Shown here: positions 29,019 through 37,252 of the stretch, one piece after another
Layout of the letters: the number at the start of each line of letters is the position of its first letter
How positions within the stretch are numbered: position 1 is the first letter of the stretch
NCBI RefSeq assembly: GCF_009497895.1
Contig: NZ_CP033116.1
Coordinates: forward strand, 3,782,001 to 3,846,000
Length of the DNA: 64,000 nt
Reading direction: 5' to 3'
From: Halopseudomonas pelagia
Lineage (GTDB): Bacteria > Pseudomonadota > Gammaproteobacteria > Pseudomonadales > Pseudomonadaceae
Translations under genes and position numbers: made by a program
Notes under the pieces: model-generated
Told to the model about the DNA's origin: nothing
What the model saw: only the letters and a program-made list of their open reading frames with translations
The model's database searches: none

Positions 29019-30170
29019 ATGGACAGCAATCCAACCGCTCTTACCATTAGTACGGTGTTTAATCAGGGCCATATCAAGCTGCAGGCCGACTGCTTTGAGA
29101 TTGACTTCAAGGTGCAGGGGCGTGAGGACTTCACCGGTATCAGCAATACATTTGCTCTGTGGATATGCTTACCGATCGCCATGAGCATGAATCGTGACCT
29201 ACATATTCTCGGCCAGGTAAGCCCTACCGCCTTGGCGAACGCGAAAAAGCTCATCGAAATCTGGTTTTCCTGGCGGCCAGGTTTATTTCACTTCATCAAT
29301 GTAACTGCCGAACAAGTTCTGGAGTCCACCTACACTCGGCAGGAAGGTGAGCTGATGCTTTATTCCGGGGGTGCGGACTCCACTTATGCGCTGCTTGCCC
29401 ACTATGTACAGCGAGGCATCAAGGTGGCCGCCCTGACCATTCAGGGCATGGACTACGATGCAGAGGATGCAGTTCGCTTCAACGCCCTGTTGGCCAAGAC
29501 ACGGCCGCTTCGTGACCTGGCGATCAACGAGCATTACACCATTACGTCCAATGCTGCAGAGGTCATGGCTCGCCACGGTATACACGGCGACTGCGGCCAC
29601 GGATTTCAATTGTTCAGCTCGCTGTTTCTTTTTGAAGACAGGTATCGCAGTGGCAGTATTGCAGCCGACTGCACGAGGCAGATCGAGATGCTGATCTCCC
29701 CTTGGGGTACGAGCTCGCTAACCAACCCGCTGTTTGCCAGCAGCCAGTTTCATATCAACACCCTCGATCTTGACTTGGGGCGCCCGGAAAAACTGGCCGC
29801 GTTGAGCGGCAACGAAATGGCGTTGCGCTGTGTGAGCTTCTGTAAAAATCGCGAGATCCGCCCAGAGAATTGCGGTGTCTGCTCCAAATGCAGCCGCAGC
29901 AAAGCGATGTTTCTCGCAGAAACGGGCAAGATACCCGATATGTTTCTCGATAACAGTTTCAGTGAAGATATGCTTCTGGATATTGATTTGAGCAATAGGG
30001 GAGAAAGGGGGTCAGCCATGGACCTGCTTAGCTCAGCCGCGCGCAATGGCCGGTTATCGCTCTTTCCCAAGCTCACTGCCCGGCTCTGCGCCAAACCCAC
30101 GCGTAAATCCTGGTTAGCGCGTCAAAAAGCTCGGTGGGCAAAGCGGCTCAAAAAGCTCAATAAAGGCTGA
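29019..30170 (+). CDS. QueC-like PP-loop ATPase with zinc-binding cysteine cluster
   Basis: A 383-residue protein with an ATP-pyrophosphatase PP-loop, LMLYSGGADSTYALLAHY, near residue 115. A cysteine set C-x9-C-x2-C-x2-C (SFCKNREIRPENCGVCSKC) lies near residue 284, the same arrangement as the zinc site of QueC, the preQ0 synthase. It is longer than QueC (about 230 residues), with an extra N-terminal beta domain and a basic C-terminal tail (RKSWLARQKARWAKRLKKL). No queuosine genes are nearby; it sits among LPS genes, ending 7 bases from the convergent pyruvyl transferase. It may adenylate and amidate or thiolate a carboxylate on a cell-surface sugar, which is inference. A GTG at 28977 is an alternative start. 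Confidence 0.7.
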   Translation: MDSNPTALTISTVFNQGHIKLQADCFEIDFKVQGREDFTGISNTFALWICLPIAMSMNRDLHILGQVSPTALANAKKLIEIWFSWRPGLFHFINVTAEQVLESTYTRQEGELMLYSGGADSTYALLAHYVQRGIKVAALTIQGMDYDAEDAVRFNALLAKTRPLRDLAINEHYTITSNAAEVMARHGIHGDCGHGFQLFSSLFLFEDRYRSGSIAADCTRQIEMLISPWGTSSLTNPLFASSQFHINTLDLDLGRPEKLAALSGNEMALRCVSFCKNREIRPENCGVCSKCSRSKAMFLAETGKIPDMFLDNSFSEDMLLDIDLSNRGERGSAMDLLSSAARNGRLSLFPKLTARLCAKPTRKSWLARQKARWAKRLKKLNKG

Positions 30171-30177
30171 GTTCGCA

Positions 30178-31236
30178 TCACTGCTTCTGTACCTCTCCGG
30201 CTAATCCCGCGATAGCAGCAAACATCCGCCGGGCGGCCGCGAGCGAGCCCGCTAGAAACGCCTCCAGATTTGCCCTTTCCGCCTCGCTGTAGGGCAGCGA
30301 GGGTAATCTGGAAATACCCTCCGCATAGCTGTCGCAAAGGCGTCCAGATAGCCCTGCCTGTGTTAGCAAACCTTCGATCTTGTGGGTATTGGAGCCGAGA
30401 GCCATAAATGGAGTGCCGGTTATCATGCACAGCGTCACCATATGGAAACGCCCGGTTACTACGCCCTCAGCAGCGCTGATGGTATTGAGGAACTCCGCTG
30501 TGGATTGAACGGAGTACCGCCAACGCAGCCGACCCAGCCCCTTGGACGTTGAAGCATCAAGGCGGCCCAGCCGGCTGCTCAACTTGTGGCGCCACATCTT
30601 GCTATTGGCCTTCAAACTCTTGAGAAAGAACCGGCGTTCATTTCCCAGCCGCAAAGGTGGGACAGTACGAATACTCAGGTAACGAATATCCTTGTCGTCT
30701 GGTAGCTGATTTAACGCCTGCCACAACTGTTGCTGAACCGGCTTCAGCACGCTGCCGTTGATGATCAGCCCATGACGGGGAATGCCAGCTATTTCAGGAC
30801 GAAATGTCAGCGTCAAGTCTGGTACCACTTCAGCCGCAACCCCCGACTGGTCCAGCTCCGCTCTGCTCAGGTGATCCCGAACGTAAATCTGGGAAAAGTC
30901 ACCGGCGAACTCGGTCAACTGCTGATTGTTTTGCCACACCGAGTTGATCAACACGCAGGGTATTCCAAGCTTGCGGCAATGCCGCGCCAAGCGTCCGAGC
31001 ATCAAGGCTGCCGGCGCATCGTCATGCATCGTGCCTTCGCCATTGACGATACACACGTCAGCCTCGGCTATACGTTCCAGTAAAGACCGGTCTTGAGACC
31101 AATCATGGCGCACGGGTGAAGCAGCAGCGATATGAATGCCCGCCTCTGCCGCCAAGGCCCGAATCTGCCTCACAACCAGTTGGCAGCCGTGATGGTCATC
31201 ATAGGAGGTGTCGTTGAACAATATTGCCTGCAGCAA
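30178..31236 (-). CDS. Polysaccharide pyruvyl transferase family protein
   Basis: A 352-residue enzyme of the PF04230 family, which adds pyruvate from phosphoenolpyruvate to sugars as a ketal. Family-type segments are FNDTSYDDHHGCQLVVRQ at the N terminus, VCIVNGEGTMHDDAP, QIYVRDHLSRAEL, and near residue 265 VVTGRFHMVTLCMITGTPF, which holds the conserved R-x-H. The TTG start at 31236 has a strong AAGGAG seven bases upstream. It probably decorates the LPS core, adding negative charge. It lies at the end of the waa operon run, 88 bases after the double-kinase gene. Confidence 0.85.
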   Translation of the reverse strand: MLQAILFNDTSYDDHHGCQLVVRQIRALAAEAGIHIAAASPVRHDWSQDRSLLERIAEADVCIVNGEGTMHDDAPAALMLGRLARHCRKLGIPCVLINSVWQNNQQLTEFAGDFSQIYVRDHLSRAELDQSGVAAEVVPDLTLTFRPEIAGIPRHGLIINGSVLKPVQQQLWQALNQLPDDKDIRYLSIRTVPPLRLGNERRFFLKSLKANSKMWRHKLSSRLGRLDASTSKGLGRLRWRYSVQSTAEFLNTISAAEGVVTGRFHMVTLCMITGTPFMALGSNTHKIEGLLTQAGLSGRLCDSYAEGISRLPSLPYSEAERANLEAFLAGSLAAARRMFAAIAGLAGEVQKQ

Positions 31237-31324
31237 GAATCAGCTCCTTGAGAGATGGCTGACGAGAATGTCCGACATCATAGCTCAACTGGCAAAAGTT
31301 GATGCCGGCCGACATGGGTCGGAT

Positions 31325-32743
31325 TCAGGGCAAGTTTACGTCCAACCACCGCGCCAAGGGACTGCTGGCTGGCCAATTACGCAGTAAACGTGCACGGTCT
31401 ACACACCATGCCTTTTGCCATGCGGCGTGGCTACCGTGGGCCTGCATGCCATCGAGGTCGATCAGCCATACCTGTCCGGCGTGCCAAAGCAGATTGGTCG
31501 CTTTGAAGTCCCCATGGCTGATGCGCGCACCAGCCAGTTGCCGGAGTAGCGCCAGCAGTGCCTCGCCCTGTGCCGCGGAAGGTTCAGCGTGACCATCATT
31601 GCCAAACAGCTCGAGCAAATTCTGGCCTGGACAGTATTCACAGATAAACCACGCCCGCCGGCGCAGAGGCCCGAAGCGGCTTTCAATCATGGCCAGCGGC
31701 GCGGGCGTGGCAATGTTCAAAAACCGCAGACGCTGGGCAGCAAGCCAGGAATGCCAGGCGCGGCTGGGGCGCCAAAAGCGGGTTAGCCAGTGACCCATGC
31801 CTTTGATGTTGTACCGCTTGATCACCAGTTCATGCTGCTTCGTACTGACCCGAGTGACGCTGCTGCTGCCCCCGTTCTTGAGCGTAGGTATAGCCTTGAA
31901 AGCGGCGTCCGGCTGCTCGATCAAGTCGTGCAAATCATCCGCTTGCTGCCTCACCACTACAGAAAAACGCCACCAATTACGCCTGACCATGAAGTGCGTA
32001 CAGTCACGTAAAGCCTTGCTAAGCCAATCTGACAGTCGCTCGGTCCTGACCTTGCGAACCTGACTAGCGAGCCGATCCGGATTGATGGCCAACGGGTTGA
32101 CCTTGAGGTAGTTAATCAGCAGCAACTCAACCAGTTCATCCCATTGGGCATCAAGCTGCGCAAAGAAAATCGCCAGATTATCTTCTGCCTGCTCTGACGT
32201 CAGCGGCTGGCCAGGGCTTACAGTGTCAATAGCGTCACCGTCGATGACATACAACCGTTCACCCTGCAGCAGGAAGTTGCCCATATGCAGGTCCGTTTGC
32301 GCCAAGCCCTGGGCATGCAACTGGCCAATACTCTCCAGTGCCTGACCTAGCAAAGCTATGGCTGTCGGCTCCCCCGGGTCTACCTCTGCCAGGCTGTCCC
32401 ACCGTTGCTGCAAGGTGGCGGCATCATCCAGAAATGCCGTGCAAATGAAATACCCGCCATGGTCCAAGGCGCCGGAGGCAATAATGTCTGGAGAGGCGAT
32501 TTGCACCTGTTGAAGGGATATCAAACCGTCCAGCTCGCGCTGCCAATGCTTTCTCGCGCGGCTGGAGACAAACACTTTGACCAGCACTTTTTGGCCGTCC
32601 AGCATGCCTGAACCAACCAGCCGCCGGCCCGGCACTATGCGTAACCAGCGCTCAACATAAAGCTGACCGGCAGAACTGGCAATTTCAACCGGCACCGGTG
32701 GCTCACGCCCGCTTGTTTTCAAACTTTCAATATTGATCAGCAT
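31325..32743 (-). CDS. Double-domain lipopolysaccharide kinase-like protein (PA5006-like)
   Basis: A 472-residue protein with two tandem kinase-fold domains. The first has VLVKVFVSSRARKHW for the ATP lysine, AQTDLHMGNFLL for the catalytic loop and LYVIDGDAI for the metal Asp. The second has ELVIKRYNIKGMGHWL, ISHGDFKATNLL and VWLIDLDGM. Both keep the catalytic Asp. P. aeruginosa has a protein of nearly the same length at this spot beside the carbamoyltransferase locus. It probably phosphorylates core heptose or assembles with WaaP. It overlaps the upstream kinase gene by 7 bases, so it is coupled within the waa operon. Confidence 0.8.
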   Translation of the reverse strand: MLINIESLKTSGREPPVPVEIASSAGQLYVERWLRIVPGRRLVGSGMLDGQKVLVKVFVSSRARKHWQRELDGLISLQQVQIASPDIIASGALDHGGYFICTAFLDDAATLQQRWDSLAEVDPGEPTAIALLGQALESIGQLHAQGLAQTDLHMGNFLLQGERLYVIDGDAIDTVSPGQPLTSEQAEDNLAIFFAQLDAQWDELVELLLINYLKVNPLAINPDRLASQVRKVRTERLSDWLSKALRDCTHFMVRRNWWRFSVVVRQQADDLHDLIEQPDAAFKAIPTLKNGGSSSVTRVSTKQHELVIKRYNIKGMGHWLTRFWRPSRAWHSWLAAQRLRFLNIATPAPLAMIESRFGPLRRRAWFICEYCPGQNLLELFGNDGHAEPSAAQGEALLALLRQLAGARISHGDFKATNLLWHAGQVWLIDLDGMQAHGSHAAWQKAWCVDRARLLRNWPASSPLARWLDVNLP

Positions 32744-33516
32744 GGGCTCTGCGCCTTGCGCCTGACTCGCGTTCCGATCAGCTCAAGCGACCGGCGCGCC
32801 TCGGTGTCCACCCGTGACTTGCCCATGTAGGCCAGAAAGAACCTCAGCTTCTGCCCGGGCGTGGCGACATGACTTTCCCTGAGCAGGCTTTTCAAGTCGC
32901 GGATTCTGTCCTGCTGCCCCAGCCACGCAGGCCTGGTTTCGACCAGGTCGATCAACCGGGCGCCAGCGCCATCTCCATCAAGCTTGAGAAAGATATGCTT
33001 GGGGTAGAGGTTGTTATGCATTCTGCCGGCATTGTGCAACGCCCTGATCAAGGCAGCAGCGGCCAGGATCAGGTCCTGTCGGTCACGCCAATCGAGATCT
33101 CGCCACTGTTCGTACCAATAGGTAAGCGGCTTGTACACATCCAGCGCGCGGGTCAGCAATATTGCCTGCTTGTGGCCATTGATGCGGCGCTGAGCAAAAA
33201 ACGCCGCTTCCGGCGCTGGGATGCCCAGGTGCGCAAAATGCTGAATAGCTCTGAACTCCCGCGCAAAGGTCGGCTCACCAAGGGGGTGCATCAGACCGCG
33301 CGTCAGTTGCTGATCCTGACGCTTGAGATAGAAGCTTTGCGGCAACCCATTGACATCTTCCAGTACCAGCCGGATGACGCTTTTCCAGCGCTTTTGATCA
33401 CGCGAGACTACCGCCTGCTCTTCTTCGCGGTAACGCCATAGGTCATCAAAGCTGTCGAGACCATGCCTGGCCAGCACGTCCCGGGCATTGACCGCAATGA
33501 AATCGGAACGGCTCAT
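32737..33516 (-). CDS. InaA-like kinase-fold protein, LPS core (PA5007-like)
   Basis: A 259-residue kinase-fold protein. The ATP-site lysine is in FYLKRQDQQ, and FAREFRAIQHF forms the alpha-C helix with its glutamate. The catalytic loop reads RMHNNLYPKHIFL, where the usual Asp is Asn, and the metal Asp is kept in ARLIDLVETRP. The InaA family it resembles often departs from H-x-D, so activity is uncertain. It lies in a chain of overlapping genes: the start overlaps the next gene's stop by four bases and its own end overlaps the double kinase by seven. WapQ of P. aeruginosa is a likely relative. Confidence 0.8.
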   Translation of the reverse strand: MSRSDFIAVNARDVLARHGLDSFDDLWRYREEEQAVVSRDQKRWKSVIRLVLEDVNGLPQSFYLKRQDQQLTRGLMHPLGEPTFAREFRAIQHFAHLGIPAPEAAFFAQRRINGHKQAILLTRALDVYKPLTYWYEQWRDLDWRDRQDLILAAAALIRALHNAGRMHNNLYPKHIFLKLDGDGAGARLIDLVETRPAWLGQQDRIRDLKSLLRESHVATPGQKLRFFLAYMGKSRVDTEARRSLELIGTRVRRKAQSPC

Positions 33517-34259
33517 TCTCTACCCCGAAAAAAGGCCAGCACAGCGCGGATACGCTTTTTATCACTGGCATTCAAATGCTTTCTTTCGCTGTAGTCATGA
33601 TAAAAGCGTAGACGCTGGGAGCGGGTTAATACTCTACGGCCCAATTTATCCAGACAAGCCAGATCCTTGATGACACGGTACTCGAGCACCGGACCCCACC
33701 AGAAACTGCCACTAGGGCAATCGATCATGAACACGTCTGGATAGGGTTTCTGATCAACCAGAATGTTGCGCCATTTGAGGTCGTTGTGAGCGAAATTCTG
33801 ATCGTGCATCATGCGCGTGGCGTGGGCCACCTGCCGCGACACATGATTGACCCACACCCGATCCCGAAAACGCGAATCTGCACTCTTCGCGATGTGCGCC
33901 AGATCCGAGGTATTCGCCAGATCCTGCGTAACCAACGCGCCCCGATGGAAGGCGCCATGTCGGCGCTCCATACCAAAGCCGACCACCGTGACGGACGGGA
34001 TACCCCAGGCATGAAAATTGAGCAGATTTTCCCACTCTGCCTGTATGCGCGGACGGCCTATGTAGCGGCGCAGATTTTTACCGGCACCGGTATAACGTTT
34101 GACGTAATAGAAACGCCCACCCACCCATACCTTGTGCACACTGCTGATATCGTCCTGGGTAATCTGCTCGCCCTCCAGAGCGAATACCCGGTCCAGATCC
34201 GCAAACAGCTGCCCGCTGACGCCAGTCGCATATTCGGGATTCAGCGTCCAACCACTCAT
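33513..34259 (-). CDS. Lipopolysaccharide kinase family protein (WapP-like)
   Basis: A 248-residue heptose-kinase-like protein. The ATP lysine is in RFYYVKRYTGAG, the alpha-C glutamate in IQAEWENLLNF, the catalytic loop in FAHNDLKWRNILV and the metal Asp in DVFMIDCPSG, so all key residues are present. Family relatives phosphorylate inner-core heptose on the cytoplasmic side. It lies between waaP and the InaA-like gene with ATGA overlaps on both sides. WapP of P. aeruginosa has the same place; the exact phosphorylated position cannot be read. Confidence 0.85.
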   Translation of the reverse strand: MSGWTLNPEYATGVSGQLFADLDRVFALEGEQITQDDISSVHKVWVGGRFYYVKRYTGAGKNLRRYIGRPRIQAEWENLLNFHAWGIPSVTVVGFGMERRHGAFHRGALVTQDLANTSDLAHIAKSADSRFRDRVWVNHVSRQVAHATRMMHDQNFAHNDLKWRNILVDQKPYPDVFMIDCPSGSFWWGPVLEYRVIKDLACLDKLGRRVLTRSQRLRFYHDYSERKHLNASDKKRIRAVLAFFRGRE

Positions 34260-35071
34260 GCAGGCTCGTCCCTCGCGTACTTACGCTTAAAGCGCTCTTG
34301 CAGCCGCGCCGCTTTCTGCTCCAGCATTCGCAGCAAAGCTGCTTCGCTGGCCAAAATGTCGCGCAAGGGACGATCGAAGTAGGTTCGCAGAAACAGCAAT
34401 TTATCGCGGCGGGTCAAACCGATTCCCAGTGCCGAAAAGTACAGTCCGGCCAGGTCCTTGTCGCGCCAGCGGCGCGGCACGGCAGGTCTGATCTGGGCAC
34501 GATGCAAATCGATCAGCGACAAACGGAAATCGTCAGGTGCTGGCGGTTGATCGGTATGCAGCAGAAAGTGACAGATGTAGCAGTCGCGGTGATTCACTCC
34601 GGCTAGATGCATGCGCCGGGTCATACTGGCGACTTCCCTGATCAAGGCTCTTTTCAGCGCCGGCACTGGCGGGGACTCCAGCCAGTCGCGAGTGTAATCC
34701 TCTAGACTAATGGTCGGCGCCAGCTCCTCGGTAATAATGAACGAGTGTCGATCAGCTGGATTAACGCCACGCTCGCCAAAAGCCACCGCCGTCATGGTTG
34801 GCACTCCCGCTTGCGTCAAAGCGGCAATCGCTTCCCATTCCTGATCGGCGCCCAGCACCGGGCGCTTGAGGGTGAGCCAGTTCTTCATGATCTCGGCCCA
34901 ACCCACCCCGCGGTGAATCTTGACGAAATAGCCTTTACCCGCTACCTCGGTACGCAGCGTGCGCCGGGCTTCCAGTTCGCGGAATACCTCGCCCTGCAAC
35001 TGCTCTACCGCTTGAAAAGCATCACGCCCAGCCCACAGGCTGGCGAAGGGCTCTGATAACGTCAGGGTCAA
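34256..35071 (-). CDS. waaP: Lipopolysaccharide core heptose(I) kinase
   Basis: WaaP phosphorylates heptose I of the inner core; in P. aeruginosa this enzyme is needed for growth and outer-membrane stability. The 271 residues show GYFVKIHRGVGW with the ATP-binding lysine, ADQEWEAIAALTQAG with the partner glutamate, the family loop VNHRDCYICHFLL with the catalytic Asp, and LSLIDLHRAQIRP with the metal Asp. The ATG at 35071 overlaps the waaG stop (ATGA). Confidence 0.95.
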   Translation of the reverse strand: MTLTLSEPFASLWAGRDAFQAVEQLQGEVFRELEARRTLRTEVAGKGYFVKIHRGVGWAEIMKNWLTLKRPVLGADQEWEAIAALTQAGVPTMTAVAFGERGVNPADRHSFIITEELAPTISLEDYTRDWLESPPVPALKRALIREVASMTRRMHLAGVNHRDCYICHFLLHTDQPPAPDDFRLSLIDLHRAQIRPAVPRRWRDKDLAGLYFSALGIGLTRRDKLLFLRTYFDRPLRDILASEAALLRMLEQKAARLQERFKRKYARDEPA

Positions 35072-36189
35072 ACCGACTCTCCCATTATGACGGCGGCGGC
35101 CTTCTCCGGCAGGCTATACAAGTCGGCCGTATCGGCAAACGCCAGGGCATTCTCATGCCAGCGACGCCGGACCTGCTCGTCCTGCAAAATCTGCCTGAGC
35201 ATTTGGTTTAATTGATCCTGCTGGAAAGGGCTGGGCACCACCCGGCCACAGTCGGCTTCTTCAATGTAATGAGCGTAGCCGCATACCTCGGTGACCAGCA
35301 CCGGCAAGCCGGCGACCAGTGCTTCCAGCAACACGGTGCCGGTATTTTCATTGTAAGCCGGATGAATCAGCAGGTCCGCCCCGAGCAGAAAGCGCGGTAC
35401 GTCGTCACGGCCCTGAAGAAACTCGACCCGATCACTGATTCCAGCCGCGCGTGCCTGGGCCTGAAAGCTCTTGGCGTTGTCCTGGCCAATTACCATCAAC
35501 CGGGTGCGCTCGCGCAACTCGGGAGGTAGCGCCGCCAGCGCAGCAATCGAGCGGTCCAGACCCTTGGTCTTGAACCCCGAACCCACCTGTAGCAACAACA
35601 AATCGCTATCTGCCAGACCGAATTCGGCGCGAAAAGCAGCTCGCTGCTCCGCCGCATCAGCGGGCGCGCGGCGGTCGGCAGCGATACCGGGAGGCAATAA
35701 ATGAAAGCGTTCCTCGGGTGTCCGGTAATGTTTCATGAACAGCGGCTTTTGCACCTCAGAAATCATCAGAATCTCGGTACCGACCGCTGGCGAAAACACC
35801 GCCCTCTCGTATTCGGCAAAATGCTTGTAGCGTCCCCCTAGGCGATACAACGGACTGCGCAGGGTCTGGGCCTTGTCTTCAAAACAAGGGTCGGCGGCGT
35901 AGTACACATCCAAGCCAGGCATCTTGTTGAATCCAACCAGACGATCCACCGGGCGACGTGCCAGGTCGTTCTTGACCCAGGCGGTAAACTTCTCGTTGCG
36001 TTTGTGATTGGTCAAGGCCTTTACCGGCACAAGCACCACTTCAAAACCCTGAGGAAGATCACCGTCCCAGGCCAGTGTATAAACCCGAATCTTATGCCCA
36101 TGCTCCTGGCAGATTCGCGCGATGCGCAGGAAATCACGCTGCAAACCGCCGTAAGGAAAGTATTTGTACAAGACAAACGCCAGTTGCAT
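35068..36189 (-). CDS. waaG: LPS core glycosyltransferase WaaG
   Basis: A 373-residue GT4 enzyme that adds the first outer-core hexose to heptose II. It opens QLAFVLYKYFPYGGLQRD, the family N terminus. The C-terminal domain has LLLQVGSGFKTKGLDRSI for nucleotide-sugar binding, VEFLQGRDDV and NENTGTVLLEALVAGLPVL as the E-x7-E region. It starts in a one-base TGATG overlap with waaC and ends with a four-base overlap into waaP. Confidence 0.95.
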   Translation of the reverse strand: MQLAFVLYKYFPYGGLQRDFLRIARICQEHGHKIRVYTLAWDGDLPQGFEVVLVPVKALTNHKRNEKFTAWVKNDLARRPVDRLVGFNKMPGLDVYYAADPCFEDKAQTLRSPLYRLGGRYKHFAEYERAVFSPAVGTEILMISEVQKPLFMKHYRTPEERFHLLPPGIAADRRAPADAAEQRAAFRAEFGLADSDLLLLQVGSGFKTKGLDRSIAALAALPPELRERTRLMVIGQDNAKSFQAQARAAGISDRVEFLQGRDDVPRFLLGADLLIHPAYNENTGTVLLEALVAGLPVLVTEVCGYAHYIEEADCGRVVPSPFQQDQLNQMLRQILQDEQVRRRWHENALAFADTADLYSLPEKAAAVIMGESV

Positions 36190-37250
36190 CAGACAACCCT
36201 CTCGTCAAGCAGCAAGGACTGCAATTGCACATGGACGCGCTGGGGATTCAGCCGGGTAAAACACAGCGGTTGCTCGCGACGTAGATCAAACTGACGGGCG
36301 TCCTCCGGTGTCGGCTGATAGTGACAGGTTTTCTGCATACAGGGGGCGCAGGGGAAGTCGCTGGACAAGTGTATCTGCGAGGCGCCATAGGCCCCGGTCA
36401 GAACCGGATTGGTCGGACCGAAAAGCGATAATGTCGGCAAATCCAGAGCCGCAGCAAGGTGTCCGAGGCCAGTATCCACCGCCACACACGCTGACGCCCC
36501 GGCGACCATTCGGGCCATGCCCGCCAGAGACAGTTTCGGCAACACCTGCACCCTCTCCAGCCCATCGGCAATACGCTCGGCCCGGGCTTTCTCAACAGGG
36601 TTACCCCAGGGCAAGCGTACATAGAGTCCATCCGCGACGGCCAATTCGGCCAATTCTCGCCAGTAGATTTCCGGCCAGTGCTTGCTCTTCCAGGTCGTAC
36701 CATGAAAAAACAGCAGATAAGGCTGATCGGTGATCTCGCCAGCCAGATACGCGCGATTAAGCCCATAATCGCCAACGCCCTCAGCCAATCGATAGCCTAA
36801 CGCCTGGGCAAACAATTGCCGCACCCGTTCCACTGCGTGCTGACCCCAGGGTACATCGCAGCTTTGATCATAAAAGCGACTGGCCATCGGCTCGCGCGCC
36901 GAGGTTTTGTCCAGCCCCACTACCGGGCCCCTGGCGTAACGCGTTAACCAGGCGCTTTTCAGTAGACCTTGGGCGTCAATGATCAGGTCGTAGCGGGTGC
37001 TACTCAAGCGCTTTTTAAACCGCGCCCACTCGCCATTGCGCCAGGTCTGGAGCGGGTGCTTGCGCCAGCGACGGATCGACACGGGTATGACTTCGGCTAC
37101 AGCGGGGTGCCAGGCCGGAATCTCGGCAAAACCCTCCTCCACCACCCAGTCGAACTGAATATCCGGAATCGCCCGGCGCGCATCGGTCAGGGCTGGCAGG
37201 GTATGAATGACATCGCCCATGGACGATGTCTTGATCAGCAGTACGCGCAT
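36189..37250 (-). CDS. waaC: LPS heptosyltransferase I
   Basis: WaaC adds the first heptose to Kdo using ADP-heptose, which HldE helps supply. The 353 residues are typical of GT9. It opens RVLLIKTSSMGDVIHTLPAL, with the WVVEEGFAEIP acceptor region. LLFFHGTTWKSKHWPE and VDTGLGHLAAALDLPTLSLF form the ADP-heptose site, with the family D-x-G-L-x-H motif. It follows waaF by two bases and overlaps waaG by one. Confidence 0.96.
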   Translation of the reverse strand: MRVLLIKTSSMGDVIHTLPALTDARRAIPDIQFDWVVEEGFAEIPAWHPAVAEVIPVSIRRWRKHPLQTWRNGEWARFKKRLSSTRYDLIIDAQGLLKSAWLTRYARGPVVGLDKTSAREPMASRFYDQSCDVPWGQHAVERVRQLFAQALGYRLAEGVGDYGLNRAYLAGEITDQPYLLFFHGTTWKSKHWPEIYWRELAELAVADGLYVRLPWGNPVEKARAERIADGLERVQVLPKLSLAGMARMVAGASACVAVDTGLGHLAAALDLPTLSLFGPTNPVLTGAYGASQIHLSSDFPCAPCMQKTCHYQPTPEDARQFDLRREQPLCFTRLNPQRVHVQLQSLLLDERVV

Positions 37251-37252
37251 GC

